A stretch of 64,000 bases of DNA from Chlorops oryzae (taxonomy: Eukaryota; Arthropoda; Insecta; Diptera; Chloropidae), in contig CM035807.1 of assembly GCA_020466095.1 (NCBI GenBank), forward strand, positions 7,140,240-7,204,239. The letters run 5' to 3'. Below the pieces are notes generated by a model. That model did no database searches. It saw nothing but the letters and a program-made list of their open reading frames with translations, and was not told the origin of the DNA. Every line of letters starts with the position of its first letter. The stretch's first letter is position 1. The translations under genes and the position numbers were made by a program. Below, piece by piece: positions 48,899 to 62,500 of the stretch.

Positions 48899-51888
48899 GA
48901 ATATCTCACTTTTAAAATGAAAATATGGTTGCAGTAAAATGTGCTTGTTCCATTGTTGCGCAACAAGTTGCTATTGACGGAATAAACCGTTCTTTGAATG
49001 TTTGTAGTAAAGCTGTACTAACCGTTGTTCTATCTAACTTAATTCCGTAATCAAACAGGCTTATGGAAAATATTGCTAAGATAATTGTAAATAATGTAAT
49101 GACTTTGCAACATTTTTTTGTTTTTCTGCTGTTGCTGCACGCTGCACAACAGGATATTCTTTTACAGTTGACAATAGCTATAAATGCGTTCGTAATCGCA
49201 ACTGTTTTCAATGTTTTTTGATCTTTCCTTTTTTGTGCTTTTTTCTTTGTAGCGATGCTGAGTGAACATTAAGTTGGGAAGCAACAAAAACATCAACTTT
49301 CCTACTGACAGTAGAAACATGTTGAAGCATCATATAAACAAGTTATACAAGTTTCAAGCTGGCCAGCAAGACAAATGGGATAATATGAACAGCTTTTCGG
49401 ACACAAAATATGTAAGTGGAAACAAAAATATATACACTAAAATTTACAGAATTTGTTTTCTAAATCTTGACACATTGAAAAATCCTATTGGAAGCAATCT
49501 TTTCGCCAGAAGTATTGCAAGCAACATCTAATTAACCTCAGATCGTATTATTCTGCATTCAGTTATGATTATTTTGAAAACTTTCTATTGACCATAGCAA
49601 TTAAGATAATCTTAAAAGACTTTGAAAACTTACGTGTTGCTGGCAACAAACTAGCATGCTAACGCAACATTTCCCATTAGAGTGCAAGAACCATTCTATG
49701 CAGGGAATATTTTCACCTTTATCCTGAACTCTAAAAATGACTAATGATTGCCATTCGACCTACTGAATTAACGAAATTCCTCGCGCACACACACACATAA
49801 ACACATTGACAAGAAGATTGCCACGAAATGAGGAAATGATAACATAGCAATGTGATCCTTGAGTGCAGCAAAAATTGTACACAATTAATCGTGTTTCTTC
49901 GGCAATTTGCATATGGGAAGGAAGAAGCAGCAACAGAAGCAGCTCCAGCAACACAAGATGCCCAGGAAAGAGCAGAACCCAAAGCGAAAGCCAAACCCAA
50001 ACTCAGAGCACTACTTATTAAAGCCAAAAAACGTTGTTAACCACTGAGCTGCGACTACTAAATGACTACAAACTAAGGTCCGATCCGAAGAGACGACCAA
50101 GAATACCAGCGAAAAAAAAAAAAACAAACGAAGGTAAGTAAGTAAATTAAGCGCGTGCACACACTTCAAGAGTCATTTGCTCCAAACGACCCCAAAGCTT
50201 TTTGGCCACGAATGGAAAAGAAGAACAAAAACCCTGAAGAAGAAATGAGAATGAAAAGAAAAGAAAATTGAAAAATTCCAGCAAAAGTAGTAGTCGTAGG
50301 TACTGGAAACCCAGCCGATGTGCTCTCTGCTCCGCTTATCGCATTTTGTTTATCAGTTAATGTTTAGAGGTTCTGAGTTTTTGGTCAGCCAGCCAGCCAG
50401 CCAGCTAGCGCGAACTAGTGTGGCTAGTGGCGGCCGTGGGGGAAAACGCATTTTTACGCTTACGCTGCACAACAGCAACAATGAGAACAACAACAAAATA
50501 TTCAGACGGACAAGTTTTAACGCCAGCGGGCATCTTTTATAAATACTCGTATCAACACACGGGGCAACACCGTAGCAGAGCAAGCAACATACATCGCAAC
50601 CAATTCTCGTATGCATAATTTCGTTGGACTGACGTTCGACCAGTTTGTGTTCCATTTTAAGGCGCTCGAAAAATGCAAAATGCAGCCTGCGACCATACAG
50701 AGCCTGGAACTGGCCATTGCTGCTGCTACATTACTGCCGGCTGCTGCTGTCTGATGGCCGCTCTTCCGACCGCTTCGTTTCGGCTACAATAACCGGCCGG
50801 CATTGAAAATTGCGTTCTGCACATTTGTATAGTTTTGCATACGGGGAATCTCGTGAATACGAAATTGTTTATTTCGCTTATACATATATCTCTCTCTTCT
50901 TTCGGCCTTCTTGACTTTCTGCCATCGTACACATTTTACACTCTTCCCTTCGACTTAGTTTTCGCGTTTTGCGCGCCATTTTTAATACCTTTCGCATTTA
51001 GATACATACTCGCTTACTACGTGCGAACCGTATGCGCAAGAAACCCCATTTGCATGTCGTTCTCATTGAGCTCGGTTCGCGCTTTGTGGGTAACTTTTTC
51101 CCCTTTTCGTTTATAGATTTAAGTTTTTTTCCCCTATGCGAAAACGAGGCCATTCCTGATTGGAAATCATAGAAAGAATCTGAAGTTAACTACTTCAGGA
51201 GTTCTGTTTGCCCTGTATCCGACACTTGGATCAATTCCGGCAACAGTTAGCCGGGATGAGGGAAACAGTCTTGTATATTTGTTGGATCATCAGTCAAAGC
51301 ATAAGAACTCTCTTTTCTTTGAAACAGAAAAACTATTACAAGACTGTTGTTCGGTTGTGCGTGTTTTCCATACTCAAGTATAAGTTAGTTTTGGTCGATA
51401 ATCAAAGGTAATCAGTCACTTAGTCGTTCTGGAACTGAGACGGCTTAAGTGATCTTCAATTGTGTTCTTTTGCGAGATTCATTTGACCAGTCCTTAACCA
51501 TTTCCCACCGAAGAACTTCTGTAAATTGCCATCGGCTCTTACCCTAACTTCCGTCGGTAGATACGAGTTTTGAGCTTAAATGGCACAATTGTGAGAACAA
51601 TAAATGAATATTGGATAATGTGGTCTATAATATTGGACAATGAGGTTCAGGACCTTCGAACCATCTTGATCAAAGTCTGATTGAATTTTTCAAATCCTTT
51701 GGCCAATGTGCCATTTAAACATAAATGTCTCTTCTCATAATTTAATGAGTAGAATGAGCTCGACCTCTGACAATCAATTTGTCTTACAAGAGAGTTAGTT
51801 TAAATGTCACTTCAGAATGCCACTGACCTATGGACTTCAAACAATGGGTTGTCACAGTTACTTTTTAACTCATCTCATAACATATTTT

Positions 51889-52022
51889 GGGTATTCATTC
51901 AGACCTCGAACTTAGTGAACTTTGAGAACTTTTTAACCAGCTGTCAAAGCTTCCATGTATTTTGACAGTTAATGCAAAGAAGTTCTCAGAGTTCACTCCT
52001 TCGAAGGTTCGAATGAATTCCC
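51889..52022. mobile_element. Small hairpin MITE
   Basis: Arms of about 60 bp form an imperfect inverted repeat around an 11-nt loop. GGGTATTCATTC at the left mirrors GAATGAATTCCC at the right, and AGTGAAC, TGAGAACTT and CTGTCAAA mirror copies on the other arm. Its size and structure fit a foldback MITE. The flanks (ATATTTT left, ATATTA right) give no clean target duplication. Confidence 0.65.
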
Positions 52023-55000
52023 ATATTACATCAGCATTGAGGATCTAACAAAGACGTACAATTCATCATCGTCAACAGGTGTTGTAAACGATTTTAATAC
52101 ATATTCAAAGGGTGCTTCACTCTCGATCGAATACAGATTTTGATCAAAAAAAGATTAGAGAACTATTCGGCAACATGTTAAGAGAAACATGTTCCAAGTA
52201 ACGTTAAGCATTTCCTTTTCAATTAAAACCGTCCCGTTCGCGATCAAACACGAGAAGGTAACGAAGAAGGCGGAGGAGACAAAAAAAATCACTTGAAATC
52301 AAGCTCATAAGATCTTCCGGTCGAATACAAATCGATTACATAAGACTTTGACACTCTAGTTGTGTTGCCAAGAGACGACAAGTTCATCTGAACGGCATGT
52401 TTCTCTACGCTGACTACGCTAGTTGCAAATGATTTCCTCTTTTGCATTATCAGATGCGCTACATTTTTTATTTTTTTATTTTTTTTTTTGCATTCGCTAA
52501 GGAAGGAAAATGCAACCAAGTCTGGTCTGGAAATAACAAAGACTCACATGGCTTTAGAGGAGAACTCATGCTAGAGACGAAAAAAGTATAAAACATTGAA
52601 AATAAAATAAAATAAATGCAAAAAAAAAAAAAAGGAAGGCATTCCACACACGTTTTGTGGCTACTACGTTTTTCGCGTGCTCGAGCTAACAAATTCGCGA
52701 TTCTTTCGAGATGATAAAAACCCACACACAAGCACATGACTCGAACTGGTTGCATGCTGCTGTAGGGGTCTCTGAAACATAGTAGTGAGAGGACAGCGAA
52801 CTAGTCAAGCAAAGAATCGCAATCGCAAAGGCAAAGGCAATAGCTTTCAAATTGCAATTACGACTTTGCTTAATATTTCTTTAGAAATATTTTAAAAAAT
52901 TAAATACGCGAAAAACAACAATAAAAGATAAATCTGTTGCTAGTAGTAAGACATTTCGAGTTTTGTTGCTGTTGCTGTTGCTGTTCCTTCGTCTTCTTCT
53001 TGTTGTTCGCTTTGTTGTTAATTCAACAATTCAGCAATTGCAAATCGACTAAATCAACGGAATCGACTGTGACTGGACTGCGACTGTGACTGTAAAATCC
53101 ATGTCAGTTTGGCATGTAGATTTTTGCATTTTTTGTCTTTTCTGTATTGACTTGTTTTTTGTATACTAAACACAGTTCGCAAACCTGTTCTAGACAATCC
53201 GAACCAATTGCGGTATTGTCCGCATGACAGACTGACCGATTGACTAACTGACTAACGGACTAACTGACAAAAAGTGCCGCCGAGCTGGCAAAGAAGAAAA
53301 AGTTGTATGAATTTTAAGAAGACGAAAACAAAAATGCAACTTAAATCCGGGTAGTCACTGAAATCAAAGTGGGTTCCATTCGTCGGTCCGTCGACCACAC
53401 TAGCTTCATATTTTGACTTTTTCGATAAATGATTTCTTTCATTTTCGAGAGAATATCTTTTATAATTTTTGTTTTATTTTCAATTTTTTTTTTTTTTGTG
53501 ATTTTATTCAGGCTCGACAAATTCACTACGTTGTGAGGAAGATTTCCGCTGATCACGTTGTGGGATGCATGTAAATGATGTTGCTGTTGTTATTGTTTTT
53601 GGTTTTGTGATTTTGAAGTATTGTCTTCTGAATGTCATGGAGCTGAGCTCCCTCCACTCACAAGCTGTGTGAGTGACAAATGACAAAACAAAAAACCTGT
53701 CGTGGGATGCGATAAAGATCGCTGGTCACACTGGGTTGAATGCGTTCGTTTTTTTTTCTTTTATATAGGTACCTACATATTTGGTTTCTCGTTTTCTTTG
53801 CAACAAAAAAAAAAAACAAAAAAAAAAGAAAGGGTCGTCGCATCAGTTAGTCAGACGGACCGTGTTTTATGTACCTACATACATACATATAAGAAAAAGG
53901 AAACAGAAAATCAAATTATGTCTACCTTTTTGGGTGTAAGAGTGATTGAAATTTTATGCAATACCTTTTTTTTTTTTTATTCGAAATGTGCAACATTAGT
54001 CGAAACATGCTGCTTCAAAGAAATCGTGTTTCAAAACATAAGAAATCAATTGATGCTAAAGTAATACTCATGTTGCGAAACATTCAAGTGCTGGTTGATT
54101 TATTTTCATTCATTTTTAAAGCAAATTTCTTTTGCTTCTAAGAATTGAAAATAAAAGCTTTCAGAAATTTAATTTTTTTAAATGTGAAAACATTATTATT
54201 CAATAAAACTTTGGAAGAAAAAGAAAAATAAAGTTCAAAATAAATGTGTACAAATGATAAAAAAAAAAACCCGTTTCGAAATCAAATTCAGTCAGGCTGA
54301 ATGAACAAGGCTTCATTGTATATGGGAGAATTGAGTGAATTGAAGACGATGAAACTCAACGCAACAGAGACGGAGACAAAGACAGAGACAGAGAGAGAGA
54401 GAGAGACAGACAACCAACAACCGAAACGTATTCATTTGTATGCGATCATTGATTTTTGAATATTTTTTTCTTTTAGTTTTTGTTTTGATTTTCATTTTGT
54501 TTTAGGCCGTGTTTTCTTATTCTTCGTCTTCGTTTTCTTTAAGATCAAGTTCAACGTAGCTTGTCGTACGATTTAAAGCCGAAACCAAGAAATCTTTGAA
54601 ACAGCAGCTTGAATGCTTAAAAAGCATTAAGACAAAACCTAAAATAATTTTATGGTAAGCTTTACGCTTTTGAAAATGGATTGTTAACAGAAAGAAGTAA
54701 GAAAAAAAAGCCTTATCTTCTTTAGATTAAACCAATTTTTCTTCTACTTGGCTGAGCTAAAACAAAACAAAACAAAAAAAAAAATTTATATTAAAAACAA
54801 AAGCGAAAAGATCCCCAAAAAAGCGAGCTTCTATAATTTGCATAATTTCGAACTTAATATATAATGAAAATCAGTCGAAACGGACGACTGTGTGGACTGT
54901 GGGTAAAAATAGAAAATTATATTCAGTCCTAAACTAGCAAGTCTAATAGGGTTTATGCTTGGCTAAGCATTTGCTTAATTAATTTTAATTTTTTTTTTCC

Positions 55001-56363
55001 TAAGTTGCTCACTGAAATATTCAGGGTAAGAGTAAAGTTCTCAACCCCGCGTGTCCCAAACAAAGCCATTACCACTTCCACCTACTCAACGGACTAAAGA
55101 AAGAAAAAACAAATAATTATAGCAAATTAGGTAAGCTGTAATTTAACATTTAGTCAAAATAATAAAGTAGGTGTTGCGTAGAATTGAATTGTATCTTGTA
55201 GTTAACAGTGCATGAATCTTTTTTGGTTTTTTTTTTTTTTTTTGAAAAAATAATAAAAAGGCCATTAACTATGCAACAGTGCCGGCCAGCAACGTTGGAA
55301 ACATAAACTATTTCAGCAACATAAGTCATATGAGAAATCAGCTGACAGACTAATTTATAGAGCGTCGGAGACTACTTCTTTTTTTTTATACCTTTTATCA
55401 CAAAATGAAATCTCTAAAGTCCCAAAAAATATGTTAATTAATTGAAAAATTGAAATAAATATAAAAATTTCTTCTCACCCTTCTCAAAACCGCATTTGAA
55501 TATTCAAACAAAAAAAAAAAGCAAAGACAAAAAAAGGCATGCGAAAATCACACCCCAAGGTTTTCGTAGGCCATACAATTTTTTTAATAGCTTCTGGGAA
55601 AATGAATATTTTGTTATATTCAGAACAAAACCATCATTTATTTCATATAAATGGAACTTGCTTTTTACCGTAACTTAAAGAAGACGAACAGGGGAAAAAA
55701 ATCACGCAGATCAAACAACGCCACATGTTGCGTTCTCTTTAAAAGCTTGTTGTGGTTCATTGTTGATTGTTTAAATTAAAAGTGTAGCATCAATAATGTT
55801 GCCAACGCATTTTCCAATGATTGAATCGCTCCCAACAAATATAGTTAAAACAAATAATCATAAAAGTACAAAGCAATAATGTGGAAAAGCTAAAAATACG
55901 AAGAAAAAAAAAATGGGTAAAAAACAAAAACAAATTACAAACAGGATGTTAAAATTGCCGAAAACATCCAAAATATGTATGTAGTCGAGATAAAATGTTG
56001 CGCAAGATTTCAATGGAAATGAATGATGTTGTTTTCTATTAAAGAAAGGAAATGAATTGTTTAAATATACCTATGTATATCTGCTCTATGTGCTTGCATT
56101 TTATTTATTATATTTCAAAAAGTTTAAGGTCTCAGTAAATGCTATCTGAACGTAACTTAATGAAACTTTACATAAGAATTTATTCAAAAAGATTCTTGAG
56201 TTAGTTTGATTTTTCAATGCCAATTTAGTAGACACCATCGAAACATCATCGATTCATTAAGTAAAGTTTATGTTACGTTAAGTCGACACTTACTGATTCT
56301 TAAATAATTATAATTAAAGTTAAATATTGGATATTGAAAATGCTGTATGTAAAAGAAACTTAC

Positions 56364-56414
56364 TTTTTCTAACTCTAAAAGGTGAAACCGAAGTACTTGT
56401 ATTGCTTGCACCAT
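56364..56414 (-). CDS. hth: hth exon, HM domain (second visible exon)
   Basis: This 51-nt exon encodes MVQAIQVLRFHLLELEK, an amphipathic helical segment of the Meis/Hth domain and among its best conserved parts. The minus strand shows TTTGCAG before the ATG codon and GTAAGTTTC after the final AAA codon. The exon is phase 0 on both sides and has the same length as its upstream neighbour. The ATG is an internal methionine, not a translation start, because the upstream exon joins in frame. Loss of this exon would keep the frame but remove a helix from the Exd-binding surface. Confidence 0.95.
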
Positions 56415-59400
56415 CTGCAAAGATAAAAATAAAAATAAAATTTTTATTAAAATCGTATTCGTATAAGAAATTCAATAATTAAAAGGAAACTTTAGATGCG
56501 TGTGAATTTCGGTGAAAATCAGCATCAAAAACTTGCGCCGAAACTCAACTCTCGACCGATCCGCAGACATTTCAGATCCACAGAAATTTTTCAAGGCACA
56601 AGCTAAGGAGATGATAATTTTTTAATCAGGCAAACTGGAAAGTGCAGTCAAGCAGCAGCTCGACATATAAACTGAGCCGACACATATAGCCGCCACCGTA
56701 TGGAATTGCGCTGAGAAAGGAGTTTCCTTTTTTTTTTTATATTTTCTTCATATATAAAATATTAATTTGATGCAGACACAAAGCCGATTGCTTTACGCTT
56801 GATTTAAACATTTCGAGTTGAGTTGAATTGAGTTGTAGTAGAACAATGCGAAGGCAGAATACATAAAAAAAAAAAGGTAAAGAAGGAAAAAATATTTTGA
56901 TCTTTCTTCTTTTTTTGTTGCATTTTTTATTTACAAATTTTTTTTTTTATATTTTTTAAATTTTTATTAAGAAATCAGAAATCAGCTTTCTACCGCTTAA
57001 TTTCTTGAAAATGTTGCGCTGCAAAAATTTATCTCCGTCTGCCTAAGTAAGTTTTTAATCGCATTAAAAGCGTTTCGGGCATTTCAGGCTAATGATGATG
57101 AGGCACTTTTCTTCTTCTTCTTCTCCTTTTTCCTTCTTCCTCTTCATCATCCTCTTCCATTGCCTTCATCTTATTCTCGAACAAAATCGCATTGAGTCAT
57201 AAAGCTAATGGCAAGACTGCTTTGCATGTTCAATATTGATTTCGAAATCCAAAAAAATAAAGAATATATACATAGGTATATATATATGTATATATATTCA
57301 ATCCCACAAAATAATTAAAATGTCAACTAAAATTTTGACATTTACACGTTGTCCTTACCTAAGAAACCGCACTTGTTGAGAAAAAACCCCAGAAAAGTCA
57401 TTAAAATTGTTTAAAGATGCTATTATTAGCAACATGTAACTACCTACATAAAAAAGAAAGCAGTAATGCTGCGATGTTGCTGCAGCACTGTTAAGCTTCC
57501 CTTTGGACACATTCGCAACATAATCACTGCTACGAAGTCGTTTATTTTCTTTTGCTTTGTTTTTTTTTTTACTTTTGCTACAATTCATCTTTGCATTACG
57601 TGTTTTATTGGCAACCGTAAACGTTTAAATACCTTTAAGTTAAAGTTAAAGTACGTATTTTCGTAAACATCAAGGGAGCAAGGAAAGTGAGAAAGAACAA
57701 TTTAAATTTGTTCTTAAAATGCCCATACGAGGGACATTTAAATGTTCTGAAGACTGCCTTAATGTGGTTAGATGCGGCAAAAGACGAACGTCATAAACGC
57801 AGCAGTAACAAGTAGGCACATGATTTATGACTCAAGTTCAGCAACATGCACATATATGCATGCATGCATACAAGCAAATGTAGGAGAAGAAGTACGGCTT
57901 TATTGCAAGTAAACAATAAAAAATTGAAGGTACTTAACATTTATGGGTTGTATGCTTTTTAATAGCTAATTCACTAATCGTTCGCATTGATTTTCGATCA
58001 AATTACTATTGCCTATGATCGGTTATTCTTTATTTATTTGGATTTTATTTTTCAGTTTAAGGTGCGACTATAAATGTACATGACAGATCATTAAACGGAG
58101 AAGACGTGAATATAGAGTGGGCTGATTATTCACAATTTCTTTAATTGAATATTAAATTCCATTTGATTGTAATTAAATGTGAAATATGCGTTCGGAAACA
58201 AGTCGCCATACAGCATGTTGCTAATGCAATTTCTCAAATTAGTTAGTCTGATTTCCTTAAGCGCTATTTCATGTAATGACTTAAGTTAAGTCGATTGGAA
58301 CAAATGTCCGCATTCAAAGACTATTTTGCAATGTTAAATGAAGTTATATGTATTTTTGTCTGTTCTGTATGTCAATTTGAGTTAGCCTTTCGTTTGTTCA
58401 ATCTCTTTTCTCTATAGGCTTTAGATGTACAGAGAAGGCAAAAAATGAATCATTCCTTTTTAAAAGCAATATACATAAGTTGCGATCCTCGTCTAAGCAA
58501 TAAAAAGTTTTCTTCAAGGTTAGCATCGGATATTGTTCACTCACGATTTCTGCTGCAACTCGGTACATTTCATTTTGTAATTTTTTTGCTTCTTTTTCTT
58601 ACTTTTATCTTGTTTTTTTTTTGTATATTTTTTTCAATTTTTTCTTCTGTTTTTTTTTTTTTTTTAATGAACTGCTGTTTAAAGAGAGTGCAAAAATGTC
58701 ATATGCATCATTAAGCCGTTCCGCATCATGTTGAAAAAAGCAAAGGCGTACAAAGACAAAGAGACATAATTCAAGAGATGCATGTTGCATAAAATCGGAT
58801 GAGTCCTCGCTTTTTGTTTTGTTTCGTTTCATTTTGATCCGTTCCTTTTATTTTATTTATTTTTCTTTTCAAAGAACATCTTTTTTGTTTTATTTTTTTT
58901 TTTTAATTTTTATTTTAATTTTTTTATTTTAGAAATGCCTTCTGATTAACTCAATCAAATAAGCTACTTATCTTGACAATGAACGATGAGTGGGCGCGCA
59001 CTAGCACAGCGAGTCTTTCATTGCAACACAGACATGTTGCCGAACAGTGTTTTGTTAAACAAACAGGAGTCTTTAAAGAAGAATTAACTTCAGTCTTAGG
59101 TCGTTAATCAACCACTTGATATTAGGCACGATCATTAAGACTTATTGCTTTGATTATCAGAACTTGTCTGTTGATTTATATTAAAATCTAAAAGCTAACT
59201 GCGCTTACTCTACAAACTCGTTAGGAACGTGACATTGAACTTGACGTGACTCGAAGCTTTAACAATTCAACTCAATTGTCGCATGTTTATTAAGGAATAC
59301 AAAATAAGAAGAAGAAAAAAAATTGAATCTGAAAATTTCGCAGTGACATTTTAATGCTTCACTGTGGAACAAAGCAGGTCAAGTTGAGTTAGGCGCGCCT

Positions 59401-59459
59401 TAAATTAGAAAACTTACTCGTACATTAATAAAGAAAAAATAAAATAAAAAAATACTTAC
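56415..59459 (-). other. hth: hth intron, 3.0 kb
   Basis: This intron separates the two 51-nt HM exons, with donor GTAAGTATT and acceptor TTTGCAG. It is AT-rich, with poly-A/T runs, a (TTC)n polypyrimidine stretch near 57108-57165, TA-rich DNA near 57250-57300 and several GCAACATG-family words (57431, 57841, 58215, 58728, 58782, 59034). At 57357-57360 there is an AG joined directly to GTAAGG, which is discussed as a finding. No additional coding exon is convincing. Confidence 0.85.
57108..57165. repeat. TTC-rich polypyrimidine stretch
   Basis: CTTCTTCTTCTTCTCC-type DNA, nearly all pyrimidine on the plus strand, inside the 3.0-kb hth intron. On the transcribed (minus) strand it is purine-rich, so it is not a splice-acceptor tract. 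Confidence 0.75.
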
Positions 59460-59510
59460 AAGTGAATCGACTTCGGGATCCGCTGTGTAGTAAGGTTTTT
59501 GTGATCTTAT
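59460..59510 (-). CDS. hth: hth exon, HM domain (first visible exon)
   Basis: This 51-nt exon encodes 17 residues, IRSQKPYYTADPEVDSL, part of the Meis/Hth N-terminal (HM) domain that contacts the PBC-A region of Extradenticle. On the minus strand it is preceded by TTTGCAG (acceptor AG at 59512-59511) and followed by GTAAGTATT (donor GT at 59459-59458). It is phase 0 at both ends. The preceding coding exon, expected to end in the first half of the HM domain, was not found between 59511 and 64000 and should lie beyond the window. The peptide is highly conserved in the family. The only uncertainty is exon usage between isoforms. Confidence 0.95.
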
Positions 59511-62500
59511 CTGCAAATAGAAAGAAACATTTAAGAAATACTTGAAAAGGTGGTTTTGGAATTGTTTTTCTTTTTTTTTTTTTGTTAAGGTAAATTCTCA
59601 CTTGAGGCGGGAGGGACCACACAACAAATTTTTGACACAGCTTGACAGACAAATGTCAATGCCGAATAAAGAAGAAAGAAGAGAAAAAAAAGCAATTCAA
59701 ATTCAATAGACAACCTCTGCACATAATTGCTTTTAGAGAATTCGACACAACAAGCCAAAATTACGGATTAAATCAGATTATAAAATACTTAAGTTCAAAA
59801 CAAGAAAGCGAGAGCGAGAAAGAGATCGAGGGAGAACAAAAGAAGAGGCAAAACTCAGCGGGATGCAAAATCATAAAAAGAAACGACAAGGGCGACATAT
59901 CGCCAAAGCGCGAAAGATCACAATGACTGACTGACTGACTGGCTGGGTGAGTGGACGACTGACACACCGATTGTGAGTACCTGCATGGCTATCAAGGTAA
60001 AAATTAAAAGTAAATTCGTCATGCCAAAAGCATGACTAAACTGCCAAAACTAGTTGGAATTTCTATAGAAAATCCCATACAAGCCCCTAAAGTCAGTCGC
60101 TCCAACTGAGCTCAGCGATAAGATTGTCGGGAAAAAAAAGTATTTGCGTACATATGTGTGCCTCTGGTCCTGGTTGTGTCGATTTGAGCTGCAAGCAAAC
60201 ATTAAGCCCATATGTATTGGCGGCAACATTTGCTATCATAAAAATTGCAGAAAAAAAGAAATAAATAAATAAACGAGTGTTATGATGTGCAGGTCTTTAG
60301 CAAGAGGATTATCTTTGGGTTTTACTGTAGAGAGCAGTGCGAAAATTGATATGAAACACAACCACAAAGAGGGGATCAAAGAAATAAAAACAAGGCACAG
60401 TGCAATAAAGTAATAAATAGATAAAATAATGCCACCCGTTGCTGAAGTTTTTGGTTCAAAAAATGATTTTTACTTTCAATAACGGATTTTATTGATGCAC
60501 TTGCATATTCTAAACTTTTATGGTTCTATTGTCATACACTAAAACCTAAATCTAAATCGGACAAAGTCGTCAGGTTCTTTCTTTTTACAATTGCACCTAT
60601 GAACACAATTGCATTTATGAATTATTTAAAAGCATTGAAGTGAGTTATCCCGTTGATTAAGTAACCCAATTATTATGTACTGATCGTACTGTATATAAAC
60701 AGTACAAAATAACACATATTCCACTGCTCACATTCTCTTTTCTTTGATTTAAAACAGTGATTTTCAAAATCAACAATGTTCCTTTGACGTTGGTAGGTAC
60801 ATAAGAGAAACATTGTTCCGAAAGCATGTTGCATTTAACCAGTTCAGCAATAGAAAGCTGCAACATATTTTGTAGAACTCTCAATAAACGTAATAAATCG
60901 TTATTTTTAGATTTAATTTTTAAAATAAATTTTTCCTCTACTTCTCTGCACGGTTCTTTAACATTTTCGTTTGGGCTTAACTCATAAAGCATGGAAAAAT
61001 GCAGAATGATTCAAACCAACCTTTGTCTTTAGCAACATAGTAAAAAACTCCAATGGCTGATAATAACTACTCTAAAGAGCGTTTAATTTTTATTATACGT
61101 TTGAAAGAGGAATCGGCCTTTTCTTACTTCTTTTTTTATTTTTTTTTTGTTCGTTCTTTATTTTTTGTAAAAGACGAACCGACCCCAAACATGTTGTTTA
61201 ACGTACCGACATATAATTTTTGTTGCACGATCATCAAATGTTGTCGATGTGTATCGAATTGAGATTGAGATTTTGTTTTTGTTTGTATGCAATATCAAGT
61301 TGAAAACAAAACGCTGGTTGGTTGTAGGAAACTTTAAGCTTAGATACATGCATACAAGCATATGTATGTAAAGGCATGGAGACTGCATTTCTTATTGATA
61401 TTTTCTAACTAGTCAAACTGGTTTATGTTTCAGACAAAACGAAAATTATTCTTAAAAGTAAAACAAAAGCAAAACAAAAAAACAGAAAACCACAAAAAAA
61501 AAAAAAAAATAAGATGGGGAACGCAACATAGCGTTCAAATGCATGATTGTCTGTCAAGCTAATGGAACGTTTAAGAGATACAGCCATCTCACATGGGCAA
61601 CATCATCATCAAGCGCACGATTGACAGCCATATTGATTTTTGATTAGCGAAGCTTGTAGCAATTATAAAAACAAGCAACAGGCAACAAGAAACAGCCATG
61701 TAATTGCCATTGAATTGTGTGTGGGTGCGAAAGAGTTGAAGCTAGTTTTTTCTCTTTATTTTTTGTTGCAAAAATCACAGACAGATACACTAAAAAAAAA
61801 AAAAATGAGAGGAGGCTGTGCGAAATTAAAAGAAAAACGATATATTACTTATTTTTATTTCATCTATTTTAAGTTTGCTCTCTCTTTTTCTCTTTCTCTC
61901 TATGTCTCTCTCGCTCCCTCTCGGAAGTTGTATTTTCGGGTAGGTTTTTAAAAACGTATAAATCATTTTAACAAGTAAACTCACAGCATGAGACATGTGC
62001 TATTATTAGAGCTACTGCAACTGAGATGAGAAAGTACAAGAAAAAAAAAAATTATAGAACATTGATATTTTTAAATATATACATATATTTAAGAGCTTGT
62101 ATCTCTCGAACGTTGACAACATGTGTTTTCGATTAAATTTTTCGTCAATTCGAAGAGAATTTAGGGAATTAAATTTTGTAAAAGATTTGAAAAGGCGCAT
62201 GTATTGCAAGAATTCTGTATGCCTCGTCATCGTCATCGTCTTCTTCTTCTAAATTAATCGAAAATAAATCTTTTGAAAAAAATTCCTCTTTAAATGGAGA
62301 TCTTCAAGTTCATAAATAACGCGAATAAATAATGCCATAAGCTACTAATTTAGAAAAGCGCTCTCATATGTCAAATCACAACGGCCTTTTTAACTGATTG
62401 ACTAGACTGTAAGCTGTCTTCTTTTATTGCAGAGCTATACAATCAATTATAGAACTTTGTTTTAACTCAATCCAAAAAGGAATTATCAAACGATTTCATA

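Larger units (their letters stand above)
47834..56363 (-). other. hth: hth intron, 8.5 kb
   Basis: This intron lies between the 51-nt exon and the main HM exon. It contains a perfect-looking small hairpin element (51889-52022), poly-A and poly-T tracts (for example 48873-48898), CA repeats near 49780, a TGAC-type simple repeat at 53212-53270, a GA-rich microsatellite near 54380 and dispersed GCAACATG-family words. The stretch 50300-51150 is less homopolymeric than its surroundings but shows no recognisable coding similarity. No nested gene could be supported. Confidence 0.85.
984..59510 (-). other. hth: homothorax gene body (internal part)
   Basis: Four coding exons on the minus strand join into one continuous protein segment recognisable as Homothorax, the fly Meis/Prep-class TALE homeodomain factor. 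Hth is known to bind Extradenticle through its HM domain, bring it into the nucleus, and act with it as a Hox cofactor and in proximal appendage and eye patterning. All visible exons are flanked by AG and GT and join without frame breaks. The N-terminal exons (start codon, first half of the HM domain) and the homeodomain exons are outside the window. No promoter or canonical transcript end can therefore be placed. Identification rests on recalled family sequence, without a database search. Confidence 0.95.

Noticed and set aside
49852..50040. Ala/Glu/Lys-rich plus-strand open frame
   Set aside because: The composition looks protein-like, but it is only about 60 codons, derives from GCAGCAACA-type simple DNA, and has no flanking exons.
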